This document shows, one piece after another, positions 56,636 through 64,000 of a DNA stretch of 64,000 nt. How positions within the stretch are numbered: position 1 is the first letter of the stretch; every line of letters starts with the position of its first letter. The stretch lies in contig NZ_JALJWF010000001.1 in assembly GCF_024168645.1 (NCBI RefSeq), forward strand, positions 1,231,001-1,295,000. Direction: 5' to 3'. The position numbers and the translations under genes are program-made. This stretch comes from Pseudomonas sp. GGS8. GTDB taxonomy: Bacteria > Pseudomonadota > Gammaproteobacteria > Pseudomonadales > Pseudomonadaceae. Below the pieces are notes generated by a model. That model searched no databases. It was not told where the DNA came from and was given only the letters and a program-made list of their open reading frames with translations.

Positions 56636-58168
56636 ATGGCTAACGAAACGAACGTCCCAACGCCAAAACCAACCACGCTTGAAGACTGGGTCAAGCTTCT
56701 CGATGGCGTACGCCTGCCGGTTCCGCAAGCCAGCCACGACCGTGTCTGCAAAGCCATCCGCGATAACCGCAGCTCGCTGCGCGACATCGCCGACCTGATG
56801 CAGGAAAGCCCGGCCCTGGCCTTGAGCGTGATTCGCGAAGCCAACCGTCACACCCATGGCAGCATGACCGAGCCTGCTGAAAACCTTGAGGTGGCGATCA
56901 ATCGCCTCGGTTTGAAACGCACTGAAGAATTACTCGAGCGCTTGCCCGCCGAACCCCAATCGCAGATCCCCGTCGCCCTGCGCCAGCTTCAACTGATCAG
57001 CCAGCACGCCACTCAACAGGCCAACGGTTTTTTCGCCAGTCGTCTGGCACGGCTGTGGCAAGACATCCACTGGGGCAGCCTGCTGTTTCTCTCGCCACTC
57101 TGGCCCATGGCGTTGACCCATCCGCAGTTGCTTGAAGAGTGGGAGCTGCGGGTCATCCATAAAGGCGAGTCGGCGCGCAAAGTCGAGAAGCAATTATTCG
57201 GTGTTCGCCTGCTGGATATCTGTCTGGCGCTGGTGGACACCTGGCACTTGCCGATCTGGGTGCAGCAAGGTTATCGGCTGCTGCGCAGCGAACAACGTGA
57301 ACTGGTGAAAGTCCTGCGCATCGCACGCGACAGTGATCACCCGCTGCGGCAACAGAACCGCCTCGATGATGACCCGACGTTGCGCCGCTGGCTCAATCAG
57401 CCCGCCAATACCGTACTGCTGGCCAACGGTCTGGCGCTGTCGTCACAACACGCCTGGGACAGTCCCCACTGCGAGCGCTGGCAATACCTGACTAGCCTTT
57501 ACCTGCAAATGCCTATGGAGGAGGTGCAGCAACAATTGCACCAGCAGGCCGCCAACAGCGCTCGTCAACACGCCATGCCGGACCTCTGGCACTCGGCCGA
57601 GTCGCTGATCTGGCCACCGGGCGCGAACCGCGTTCACGCCGGTTTGTTGCCCGCCCCGGCGCCGACCGCCGAAGACTTGGCGAAGTGGCGCAAGCAATGC
57701 GCCGAATTGCTGGTGGAGCCGAGCCGTTTTACCAATGCCATGCATTTGACTACATCGGCCCGGGATGCCTTGGTGGCGTGTGGCATGCGGCGGGTGATGA
57801 TTCTGATGGCCGACCGCACACACGCCAATTTGCGTGTGCACCAGACCGCCGGGCTGCCCAAGGAAGTGGCCGGCCTGAACCTGGTGGTCAGCCAGAGCAC
57901 CGTACTGCAACGCCTGCTCGCGCAACAGGCCCAGGTGCGCCTGACGCCGGCCAACAACGCACAATTCTCGGCCCTGCTGCCAGCCAGCCTGCGTCAATCG
58001 TTCAGTGGCGAACACCTGCTGCTGCGCTCACTGGTCAACAACGGCCGGGTGATCATGATCGTGGTAGCGGATCAGGGCGGCGGGCCATTCTCGGAAATCA
58101 CCGTGCAAGCTTTCGGCAAAACCGCGCAATGCATCGAAAAGGCCCTGCACAGCTTTAGCCACCGCTAG
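56636..58168 (+). CDS. HDOD-domain protein
   Basis: 510 residues. An HDOD domain spans about residues 25-235 (LPVPQASHDRVCKAIRDNRS, IADLMQESPALALSVIREAN, AINRLGLKRTEELLERLP); it is an HD-like fold that lacks the full metal site. The C-terminal 150 residues (about 350-510) look like a GAF-type sensor region (LVACGMRRVMILMADRTHANLRVHQ). HDOD proteins are found in signalling and motility regulation. It is divergent from motA, separated by 166 bases that must hold both promoters. Its exact role is unknown. Confidence 0.82.
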   Translation: MANETNVPTPKPTTLEDWVKLLDGVRLPVPQASHDRVCKAIRDNRSSLRDIADLMQESPALALSVIREANRHTHGSMTEPAENLEVAINRLGLKRTEELLERLPAEPQSQIPVALRQLQLISQHATQQANGFFASRLARLWQDIHWGSLLFLSPLWPMALTHPQLLEEWELRVIHKGESARKVEKQLFGVRLLDICLALVDTWHLPIWVQQGYRLLRSEQRELVKVLRIARDSDHPLRQQNRLDDDPTLRRWLNQPANTVLLANGLALSSQHAWDSPHCERWQYLTSLYLQMPMEEVQQQLHQQAANSARQHAMPDLWHSAESLIWPPGANRVHAGLLPAPAPTAEDLAKWRKQCAELLVEPSRFTNAMHLTTSARDALVACGMRRVMILMADRTHANLRVHQTAGLPKEVAGLNLVVSQSTVLQRLLAQQAQVRLTPANNAQFSALLPASLRQSFSGEHLLLRSLVNNGRVIMIVVADQGGGPFSEITVQAFGKTAQCIEKALHSFSHR

Positions 58169-58174
58169 GGCCGT

Positions 58175-58198
58175 GTAGCAGCCTTCGACAGCTGCTAC
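58175..58198. other. Short hairpin after the HDOD gene
   Basis: GTAGCAGC and GCTGCTAC arms around an 8-base loop, six bases after the HDOD stop. There is no T-tract on the plus strand. It is probably an mRNA end-protecting stem. Confidence 0.4.
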
Positions 58199-58334
58199 GG
58201 ATCGCATTGCGGCTTGACTGACCGGCATTAACCACCAGAGCCTGTTTACCGTTATTTCCTGCCCCAAAATAACTGATAACAGGCGCTCATGACGCTGCGC
58301 TACAATCCTCCCCTTTGTGCTCTGGAGACCTCAC

Positions 58335-59150
58335 ATGTCTGACTTCTCTGGCTTGGCGCTGGTGATCGAACCGAGCGACCTGCTCACGCGTCTCGACTCC
58401 CGCGAACTGATTCTGGTGGACCTGACCAGCAGCGCCCGCTATGCCGAAGGGCATATCCCCGGTGCACGCTTTGTCGATCCAAAACGCACTCAGCTGGGTC
58501 AGGCACCTGCGCCGGGCCTGTTGCCGAGCCACGCCGCGCTTGAAGCATTGTTCGGCGAACTGGGGCACAACCCTGATGCGGTCTACGTCGTCTATGACGA
58601 CGAAGGCGGCGGTTGGGCCGGGCGCTTTATCTGGTTGCTGGATGTCATCGGCCACAGCAAGTATCACTACGTCAACGGCGGCCTGCCGGCCTGGCTGGCA
58701 GAAGGCTTGCCAATGTCGATCCAGATCCCGCCGGCAGTCGGCGGCCCGGTCGCCCTGACCCTGCACGACGAACCTGTCGCCACCCGCGAATACCTGCAAA
58801 GCCGCCTCGGTGCTGCTGACCTGGCGATCTGGGATGCACGCGGCCCGCTGGAGTACTCCGGCGAGAAAGTGCTGGCGGCCAAGGGCGGGCACATCCCCGG
58901 CGCAGTCAATTTCGAATGGACCGCCGGCATGGATCAGGCACGCAACCTGCGTATCCGCACCGACATGCCGAAAATCCTGGAACAACTCGGCATTACCAAA
59001 GACAAAGAAGTCATTACCCACTGCCAGACACACCATCGTTCTGGCTTCACCTATCTGGTGGCCAAGGCGCTCGGTTATCCGCGGGTCAAAGGCTACGCCG
59101 GCTCCTGGGGCGAATGGGGCAACCACCCTGACACGCCCGTAGAGATTTAA
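58335..59150 (+). CDS. rhdA: Thiosulfate sulfurtransferase (tandem rhodanese) RhdA
   Basis: 271 residues with two rhodanese domains (about 5-130 and 145-270). The active-site loop in the second domain is HCQTHHRSG (about residue 230), the CQTHHR form known for Azotobacter vinelandii RhdA, with a single catalytic cysteine. It transfers sulfane sulfur from thiosulfate or other donors to acceptors such as cyanide or Fe-S assembly partners. The ATG at 58335 follows GGAG. It precedes psd by 19 bases, and the pair is co-transcribed as in P. aeruginosa. Confidence 0.93.
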   Translation: MSDFSGLALVIEPSDLLTRLDSRELILVDLTSSARYAEGHIPGARFVDPKRTQLGQAPAPGLLPSHAALEALFGELGHNPDAVYVVYDDEGGGWAGRFIWLLDVIGHSKYHYVNGGLPAWLAEGLPMSIQIPPAVGGPVALTLHDEPVATREYLQSRLGAADLAIWDARGPLEYSGEKVLAAKGGHIPGAVNFEWTAGMDQARNLRIRTDMPKILEQLGITKDKEVITHCQTHHRSGFTYLVAKALGYPRVKGYAGSWGEWGNHPDTPVEI

Positions 59151-59169
59151 GTTTTTTCAAGGACAGTTA

Positions 59170-60030
59170 ATGAATAAGCGTTTGTTTATCCTCAGCCAAT
59201 ACCTGCTGCCCCATCACTTGCTCTCGCGACTGGCTGGCTGCATTGCCGAATGCCGCGTGCGTTGGTTCAAGAACGCCTTTACCGCCTGGTTCGCCAAGCG
59301 TTATCAAGTGGACATGTCCCAGGCGCTGGTCGAAGACCTGACCGCTTACGAGCACTTCAATGCGTTCTTCACCCGTGCCTTGAAAGACGGCGCTCGCCCG
59401 CTGGACCCAACCCCGGGCGCGATCCTCAGCCCGGCCGACGGTGCCGTCAGCCAGCTCGGTCCGATCGAACATGGTCGCGTTTTCCAGGCCAAGGGCCACA
59501 GCTTCAGTGTGCTGGAACTGCTGGGTGGCGACGCGGCCAACGCAGCGCCCTTCATGGGCGGCGATTTCGCCACCATTTACCTGTCGCCGAAAGACTACCA
59601 TCGTGTGCACATGCCGCTGGCCGGCACTCTGCGCGAAATGGTCTACATCCCCGGCCGCATCTTCTCGGTCAACCAGACCACCGCTGAAAACGTTCCGGAA
59701 CTGTTCGCTCGCAACGAGCGTGTAGCGTGCATTTTCGACACCGAGCGCGGGCCGATGGCCGTGGTGCTGGTGGGTGCGATGATTGTGGCGTCGATCGAAA
59801 CCGTCTGGGCTGGCTTGGTCACACCGCCAAAACGTGAGCTGAAAACCTTCCGCTACGACGAAGCCGCCCGTGCGCCAATTCATCTGGAGAAAGGCGCGGA
59901 ACTGGGTCGTTTCAAGCTCGGTTCTACGGCAGTCGTGCTGTTCGGACCGGATCAAGTGAAATGGGCCGAAGGGCTGGGCGCCCTTTCGCCAGTGCAGATG
60001 GGCCAGGGCATCGGTCTGCCAACCGCCTGA
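59170..60030 (+). CDS. psd: Phosphatidylserine decarboxylase proenzyme
   Basis: 286 residues. The self-cleavage motif LGST near residue 251 (in [11 protein letters not shown]) makes the pyruvoyl group at serine, splitting beta and alpha chains. The catalytic block [15 protein letters not shown] and the metal-site region [18 protein letters not shown] are intact. It converts phosphatidylserine to phosphatidylethanolamine at the inner membrane. AAGGACAG upstream fits the ATG at 59170. It follows rhdA and precedes the PilZ-like gene, the standard pseudomonad order. Confidence 0.96.
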   Translation: MNKRLFILSQYLLPHHLLSRLAGCIAECRVRWFKNAFTAWFAKRYQVDMSQALVEDLTAYEHFNAFFTRALKDGARPLDPTPGAILSPADGAVSQLGPIEHGRVFQAKGHSFSVLELLGGDAANAAPFMGGDFATIYLSPKDYHRVHMPLAGTLREMVYIPGRIFSVNQTTAENVPELFARNERVACIFDTERGPMAVVLVGAMIVASIETVWAGLVTPPKRELKTFRYDEAARAPIHLEKGAELGRFKLGSTAVVLFGPDQVKWAEGLGALSPVQMGQGIGLPTA

Positions 60031-60165
60031 TCCCTCGATCCGATCCCACGAACACCTTTCGTGGGGTCGGACATTTCCTCCCGCTGCGCCCCCTCCTCCA
60101 ACGCTCATAGCTGCTACAGTCAAAGTCATTCGTTGCCCATTTCCCGGTCGGAGTTTGTCCACGGC

Positions 60166-61956
60166 ATGAATGAGACCAATCCTGTCCTGCTGCTACGCGC
60201 ACCGATCCCGACGCAATCGCGCCTGTCTTTCTGCGAAGCCACACCACGCGACCTCAAGCGCTGGATCGCCAACCTGCCCAAAGCCAACATCGGCGAAACC
60301 GCTCGCCAGTTGTATCAAGGCTTGAGCGAACTCAACCAACTGCTCACACCCAGCGACAATCGCCTGCCATTGCTCGAACTGCTACGGCCCGAGGTGAATT
60401 ACGTCTGCAAGCACCTGGAGCGGCATTTCCTGCATCAGGCCATTGTGCTCGACGAACGTTCGCGCAAAATTGCCAACCTTTGCCAGGCGCTGCAGAGCCA
60501 CTTGGCGATTGGCTACAAACAGATCGTCGTCCGCATCGCCCCGCGTTTCAACAAAGACCGCGCACCGCTGCTGACCCAGGCGCTGCAACGGGCGATCCAT
60601 TGCCTGAACGGTGCGTTGATCCGCGCCACTGAACTCTATTGCCCGGTGCCCGAAGGCCTGTGGCTGGAACTGCATCAGCTGTACCGGATCGGCTGCGAAC
60701 ATCAGCTGCAACATCAGAACGTGCGCGATGAACTGGTCAGCCAGACGCAAAGCCTGAGCATCGAGCACGCCTACGTCGCCGCCCTCCTGCTGGGCGCTTC
60801 ACGCTGCAATCAACTGCGTCAGAACCAGATCGCCCGGCTCGCCGAGGTGCTGGAGCCCTGGAGCCAATGGATCAAGCTGCAACCAGACAAACCGGACAAC
60901 GGGCTGTTTGCCGTCGCCCCAGACCTCGACAGCGGCCCGCGTTATCGCGTCAAGTTCCCTGCCGAACAACAGGAACGCTTGTTGGGGATCGACCCGCAGC
61001 CCCTGGTCGCAGCCATCGAAACCCATCTGCAACAATCGGCCGACAAGGCATCGCCGCTGCCGGTTCCGACGGGGCTGAATCTGGATACGCTGCAACACCT
61101 GCATGCCGCCTGGGGCCAGGCCTCCGAGCGCGGTTTCCAGCGCACCGTCGGCCACGGCACATTGACCCTGTGCGTGGGCATGAGCGCCCTGCACTTTTAT
61201 CTCGGCGGCAAACGTCCGTTCAACGACATCCTGAAAAAACCCGGCGCCCGTCCCGCGCAGTTCTCGGCAGCCGAGCCGGCAGGACACGCCAAGGACCAAT
61301 GGAAACAGGCCTTCGACGCCGCCCCCCATGGCACCTCGGACACGCTGCTGCCCTACGAAGAGATCGAATATCCACACCTTCAGAAACATGACAGACACGA
61401 GACGTCCGACCGCCAACAGCATTTTCCGACCTACGCGCTACCGGTGATCAATCACAGTCCTGGTGGTTATTGCCTGGCCTGGCCCAACGCAGTGCCTGCC
61501 GAGCTGCAGGCCGGCGAAATGGTCGGTATCGAGGATACTGCCGGTCAAGGCTGGAGCGTCGCCGTGGTGCGCTGGATCCGCCAGGTACGGGGCGGCGGCA
61601 CGCAGATGGGTATCGAGCAAGTTGCGCCGTACGCCGAACCCTGCGGCCTGCAACTGATTCGCTCCAGCGACGAACACAGCCAGTACTTGCGCGGGCTGTT
61701 ACTGCCCGCCATCAGCGCCATCGACCTGCCGGCTACCCTGCTCGCGCCACGCCTGCCGTTCCAGAAAGGAAATAAGGTATTGATCAACACCAATGGCCAG
61801 GAACGCCCCGCCGAGTTGGAGCGACGGGTAACGAGCACCAACAGCTTCAATCAGTTTGCCTACCGTTCGCTGGAGGTAGCCAGAAACGAAAACGCCGCGG
61901 AAGGCGGCGTGGTCGGGGTAGCGCAAGAGTTTGATTCGTTGTGGAAGTCGCTTTGA
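60166..61956 (+). CDS. Large conserved protein with probable C-terminal PilZ-like domain
   Basis: 596 residues from ATG 60166; a longer frame to 60061 has a less convincing start. The first 330 residues are helical and leucine-rich (GETARQLYQGLSELNQLL, ALQRAIHCLNGALIRATELY). The last about 150 residues (from GYCLAWPNAVPAELQAGE) look like a PilZ-type beta barrel with WSVAVVRWIRQVRGGGTQMGIEQ, although the canonical RxxxR and D/NxSxxG c-di-GMP motifs are not clear. It corresponds by position to the gene between psd and fimX in P. aeruginosa (PA4958, from memory). Function unknown; a c-di-GMP or envelope role is inferred. Confidence 0.7.
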   Translation: MNETNPVLLLRAPIPTQSRLSFCEATPRDLKRWIANLPKANIGETARQLYQGLSELNQLLTPSDNRLPLLELLRPEVNYVCKHLERHFLHQAIVLDERSRKIANLCQALQSHLAIGYKQIVVRIAPRFNKDRAPLLTQALQRAIHCLNGALIRATELYCPVPEGLWLELHQLYRIGCEHQLQHQNVRDELVSQTQSLSIEHAYVAALLLGASRCNQLRQNQIARLAEVLEPWSQWIKLQPDKPDNGLFAVAPDLDSGPRYRVKFPAEQQERLLGIDPQPLVAAIETHLQQSADKASPLPVPTGLNLDTLQHLHAAWGQASERGFQRTVGHGTLTLCVGMSALHFYLGGKRPFNDILKKPGARPAQFSAAEPAGHAKDQWKQAFDAAPHGTSDTLLPYEEIEYPHLQKHDRHETSDRQQHFPTYALPVINHSPGGYCLAWPNAVPAELQAGEMVGIEDTAGQGWSVAVVRWIRQVRGGGTQMGIEQVAPYAEPCGLQLIRSSDEHSQYLRGLLLPAISAIDLPATLLAPRLPFQKGNKVLINTNGQERPAELERRVTSTNSFNQFAYRSLEVARNENAAEGGVVGVAQEFDSLWKSL

Positions 61957-61983
61957 TTGTCAGGCATTAGTCGGCGGTGATGC

Positions 61984-62031
61984 CTTCGCGGGCAAGCCTC
62001 GCGCCTACAGGAGCGAGGCTTGCCCGCGAAG
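61984..62031. repeat. REP palindrome before serB
   Basis: CTTCGCGGGCAAGCCTCGC and GCGAGGCTTGCCCGCGAAG form a perfect 19-bp inverted repeat around 10 bases. It lies in the 99-base gap between the convergent PilZ-like gene and serB. Confidence 0.88.
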
Positions 62032-62055
62032 AGGCCCGCCTGAGCGACCTGAAAC

Positions 62056-63270
62056 TCAGAGCTGCCCGTCGCGATCCCGGAAGCCCAGCAGATACAGCAC
62101 GCCATCCAGCCCAAGAGTGGAAATCGCCTGCTTCGCCGATTGCTTGACCAGCGGTTTGGCACGGAACGCTACGCCCAGCCCGGCAATCGCCAGCATCGGC
62201 AGGTCGTTGGCACCGTCACCCACGGCAATCGTCTGCTCCAGACGCAAACCTTCCTTATGCGCCAGTTCACGCAGCAAATCCGCCTTGCGTTGCGCATCGA
62301 CAATCGGCTCGACCGCCACGCCAGTGACCTTGCCGTCGACCACTTCCAGTTCGTTGGCGAACACATAGTCGATGCCCAGCTTGGCCTGCAATTGCTTGGC
62401 AAAGTAGGTGAAGCCGCCCGACAGAATCGCGGTCTTGTAGCCCAGGCGCTTGAGTTCGGCGAACAGGGTTTCGGCGCCCTCGGTCAGGCGCAAGGAAGCG
62501 CCAATGGAATCCAGCACGCTGACGTCCAGCCCTTGCAACAAGGCCAGGCGCTCCTTGAAGCTGGCGCGGAAATCCAGCTCACCGGCCATCGCCCGCTCAG
62601 TGATCGCCGAAACCTGCTCGCCCACACCCGCGGCCTTGGCCAGTTCGTCGATGACCTCGGCTTCAATCAGCGTGGAGTCCATGTCGAACACCGCCAGACG
62701 ACGGTTACGGCGGAACAACGAGTCTTCCTGGAAAGCGATGTCGACGTTCAGTTCTTGCGCGACGCTGAGGAATTCGGCCCGCAGCGCTTGCGGGTCAGCC
62801 GCCTCACCGCGCACGGAAAACTCGATGCAGCCCTTGCCCTTGTCGGCCGGGGTGTCCAGCGGCATGCGCCCGGACAGGCGATCGATGTGGTCGATGTTCA
62901 GACCATATTTGGCGGTGATCGAGCTCACACGTTGCAATTGCTCGGCGGTCACTTTGCGGGTCAGCAGGGTGACGATATGGCGTTTCTTGCCCTGGTTGCC
63001 GACCCACTGCTGGTAATCCTCTTCGGACACCGGCGTGAAACGCACCTGTTGCTCAAGCTCATAGCCTTTGAACAGGATGTCCTTGAGCACTGAGTTACCT
63101 TGCTCGGTGTCGGGAATTTCAACCAGGATGCCGAACGACAGCGTGTCGTGGATCACCGCCTGACCGATGTCGAGAATGTTCACACCACCCTGGGCCAGAA
63201 CGCCGGTTATGGCCGCAGTCAGACCCGGACGGTCGACTCCCGTGATGTTTATCAGGACGATTTCGCGCAA
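62056..63270 (-). CDS. serB: Phosphoserine phosphatase SerB with N-terminal ACT domains
   Basis: 404 residues. The N-terminal half has two ACT-like domains (VLINITGVDRPGLTAAITGV at residues 5-24, then a second from about 95). The C-terminal HAD phosphatase domain starts with AVFDMDSTLIEAEVID (about residue 193), followed by LSGGFTYFAKQLQAKLG and a late GDGANDLPML motif. It removes phosphate from L-phosphoserine, the last step of serine synthesis. The ACT arrangement is normal for pseudomonad SerB. It is convergent with the PilZ-like gene and divergent from the next gene. Confidence 0.97.
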   Translation of the reverse strand: MREIVLINITGVDRPGLTAAITGVLAQGGVNILDIGQAVIHDTLSFGILVEIPDTEQGNSVLKDILFKGYELEQQVRFTPVSEEDYQQWVGNQGKKRHIVTLLTRKVTAEQLQRVSSITAKYGLNIDHIDRLSGRMPLDTPADKGKGCIEFSVRGEAADPQALRAEFLSVAQELNVDIAFQEDSLFRRNRRLAVFDMDSTLIEAEVIDELAKAAGVGEQVSAITERAMAGELDFRASFKERLALLQGLDVSVLDSIGASLRLTEGAETLFAELKRLGYKTAILSGGFTYFAKQLQAKLGIDYVFANELEVVDGKVTGVAVEPIVDAQRKADLLRELAHKEGLRLEQTIAVGDGANDLPMLAIAGLGVAFRAKPLVKQSAKQAISTLGLDGVLYLLGFRDRDGQL

Positions 63271-63341
63271 GGCGCACCCCCGCAGGTGGAAAAAAACCGC
63301 ATTCTACCCATTTTCAGTGACCATCGGGCACCGCGAGCGCT

Positions 63342-63369
63342 TTGACGGCCTAGGGCCTGTCGCTATACT
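63342..63369 (+). promoter_or_regulatory. Sigma-70 promoter of the AhpA/YtjB-like gene
   Basis: TTGACG (63342-63347), 16-base spacer, TATACT (63364-63369), about 36 bases before the GTG start at 63405. Both hexamers are near consensus. Confidence 0.65.
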
Positions 63370-63404
63370 GCGCGTCAACTTCACGGACAAAGAGCCGAGC
63401 TCAA

Positions 63405-64000
63405 GTGAACCGGCCCACGCCAGTAAAAACCGATAACTTCTTTCTGCTGATCTTCCGGGCACTGCGTCATCGCCGTGTACCGATCGCATTGCGCATTGCC
63501 AGCCATAACGTGATCCTGGTCGCTCTGGCCCTGGTGATCTATGCCTGTGTGATGGGTTTGCAGTTCAAGCAGGCCATGCACGAGCAGGCGGATGCCCTGG
63601 GCGAAAGCCTGACCACCCAGACGGCTACGTCGGCCACAGAGCTGTTGGTGTCCAACGACATCCTCAGCCTGAATGTGCTGCTCAACAACCTGACCAAGAA
63701 CAAGCTGGTGGCTCACGCTGCCATCTACAGCGTGGATAACCGCATCCTCGCCGAAGCCGGTCAGCGTCCCAAGCACGGCCTGCTGGGCGAAGCCGAAGGC
63801 ATGTACCAGAGCAAGATCACCTTCCAGGACGTGACCGCCGGGCAACTGCGCATCAGCCTGGACATGGATCAGTTCCAGCAGCCGATGACGATCAGCCTGC
63901 AAAGCATGGGCATTCTGAGCGCGATTCTGCTGGCCCTGTCCCTGGCCTTGAGCCTGCGCCTGGGCCGCAATATCTCCACGCCGCTGCTGCAATTGCGCGT
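63405..64000 (+). CDS. AhpA/YtjB-family membrane protein (5' part, cut by right edge)
   Basis: The frame opens with GTG at 63405 and runs to the edge for 198 codons with no stop. After a basic N-terminus (NRPTPVKTDNFFLLIFRALRH), a membrane helix lies at about residues 38-57 (VILVALALVIYACVMGLQF), a periplasmic segment of about 110 residues follows, and a second helix is near 175-192. This is the two-helix layout of AhpA/YtjB (Smp) membrane proteins. Position after serB is standard in pseudomonads. The start is inferred from the promoter and weak GAG ribosome site; the end is not visible. Confidence 0.75.
   Translation, partial: MNRPTPVKTDNFFLLIFRALRHRRVPIALRIASHNVILVALALVIYACVMGLQFKQAMHEQADALGESLTTQTATSATELLVSNDILSLNVLLNNLTKNKLVAHAAIYSVDNRILAEAGQRPKHGLLGEAEGMYQSKITFQDVTAGQLRISLDMDQFQQPMTISLQSMGILSAILLALSLALSLRLGRNISTPLLQLR

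Overview
The window is a contiguous piece of a Pseudomonas chromosome, most like the P. fluorescens/P. putida group. The evidence is gene order, codon use, Pseudomonas-type REP palindromes (consensus close to GCGGGCAAGCCCGCTCCCAC) and the proteins themselves. No rRNA, transposase, integrase, phage gene or CRISPR array was seen. Gene identities come from reading motifs and from remembered family knowledge; no database search was run.

Layout. (1) 1-3855, minus strand: branched-chain amino-acid ABC transporter livK-livH-livM-livG (livG cut by the left edge), with an excellent sigma-54 promoter motif before livK. (2) 4147-8120: amaA and amaB of the D-lysine/L-pipecolate catabolic route, with a divergent LysR regulator. 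(3) 8261-12150: NAD synthesis (pncB, nadE), azurin, a LOG-family phosphoribohydrolase and a small basic protein. (4) 12374-19114, minus: a three-gene transglutaminase / ATP-grasp-alpha-E / transglutaminase-DUF2126 operon of unknown biological role. (5) 19304-20670, minus: two overlapping genes of unknown function that look like a membrane-active protein plus a four-helix membrane partner. (6) 20883-30688, minus: ygiQ, dnaB, rplI, a DUF2232-like gene, rpsR, rpsF, rlmB, rnr. (7) 30850-31310: two identical tRNA-Leu(CAG) genes, each with its own promoter and terminator. (8) 31535-34166: a Fur-box-preceded ferric-iron binding protein and double-domain permease with no local ATPase. (9) 34290-49289, minus: a chemoreceptor, purA, hisZ, then the long hflC-hflK-hflX-hfq-miaA-mutL-ami-tsaE-nnr run. 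(10) 49353-56469: queG, a TRIC/UPF0126 membrane protein, orn, rsgA, a sterol-desaturase-like protein and motAB. (11) 56636-64000: an HDOD protein, rhdA, psd, a large PilZ-like protein, serB and the start of an AhpA/YtjB-like membrane protein cut by the right edge.

Most of this is core chromosome. Translation and ribosome quality (rpsF/rpsR/rplI, rsgA, rlmB, miaA, tsaE, queG), RNA decay (rnr, orn, hfq), envelope (ami, psd, hflKC), repair (mutL), motility (motAB, chemoreceptor) and amino-acid, nucleotide and NAD metabolism lie in tightly packed, often overlapping operons. The parts that look least explained are the transglutaminase/ATP-grasp operon, the 306+149-residue membrane module, the ATPase-less iron transporter, and small candidate elements: a 29-codon ORF, a TTGTATACAA palindrome, an S6:S18-type leader hairpin and paired REP elements.
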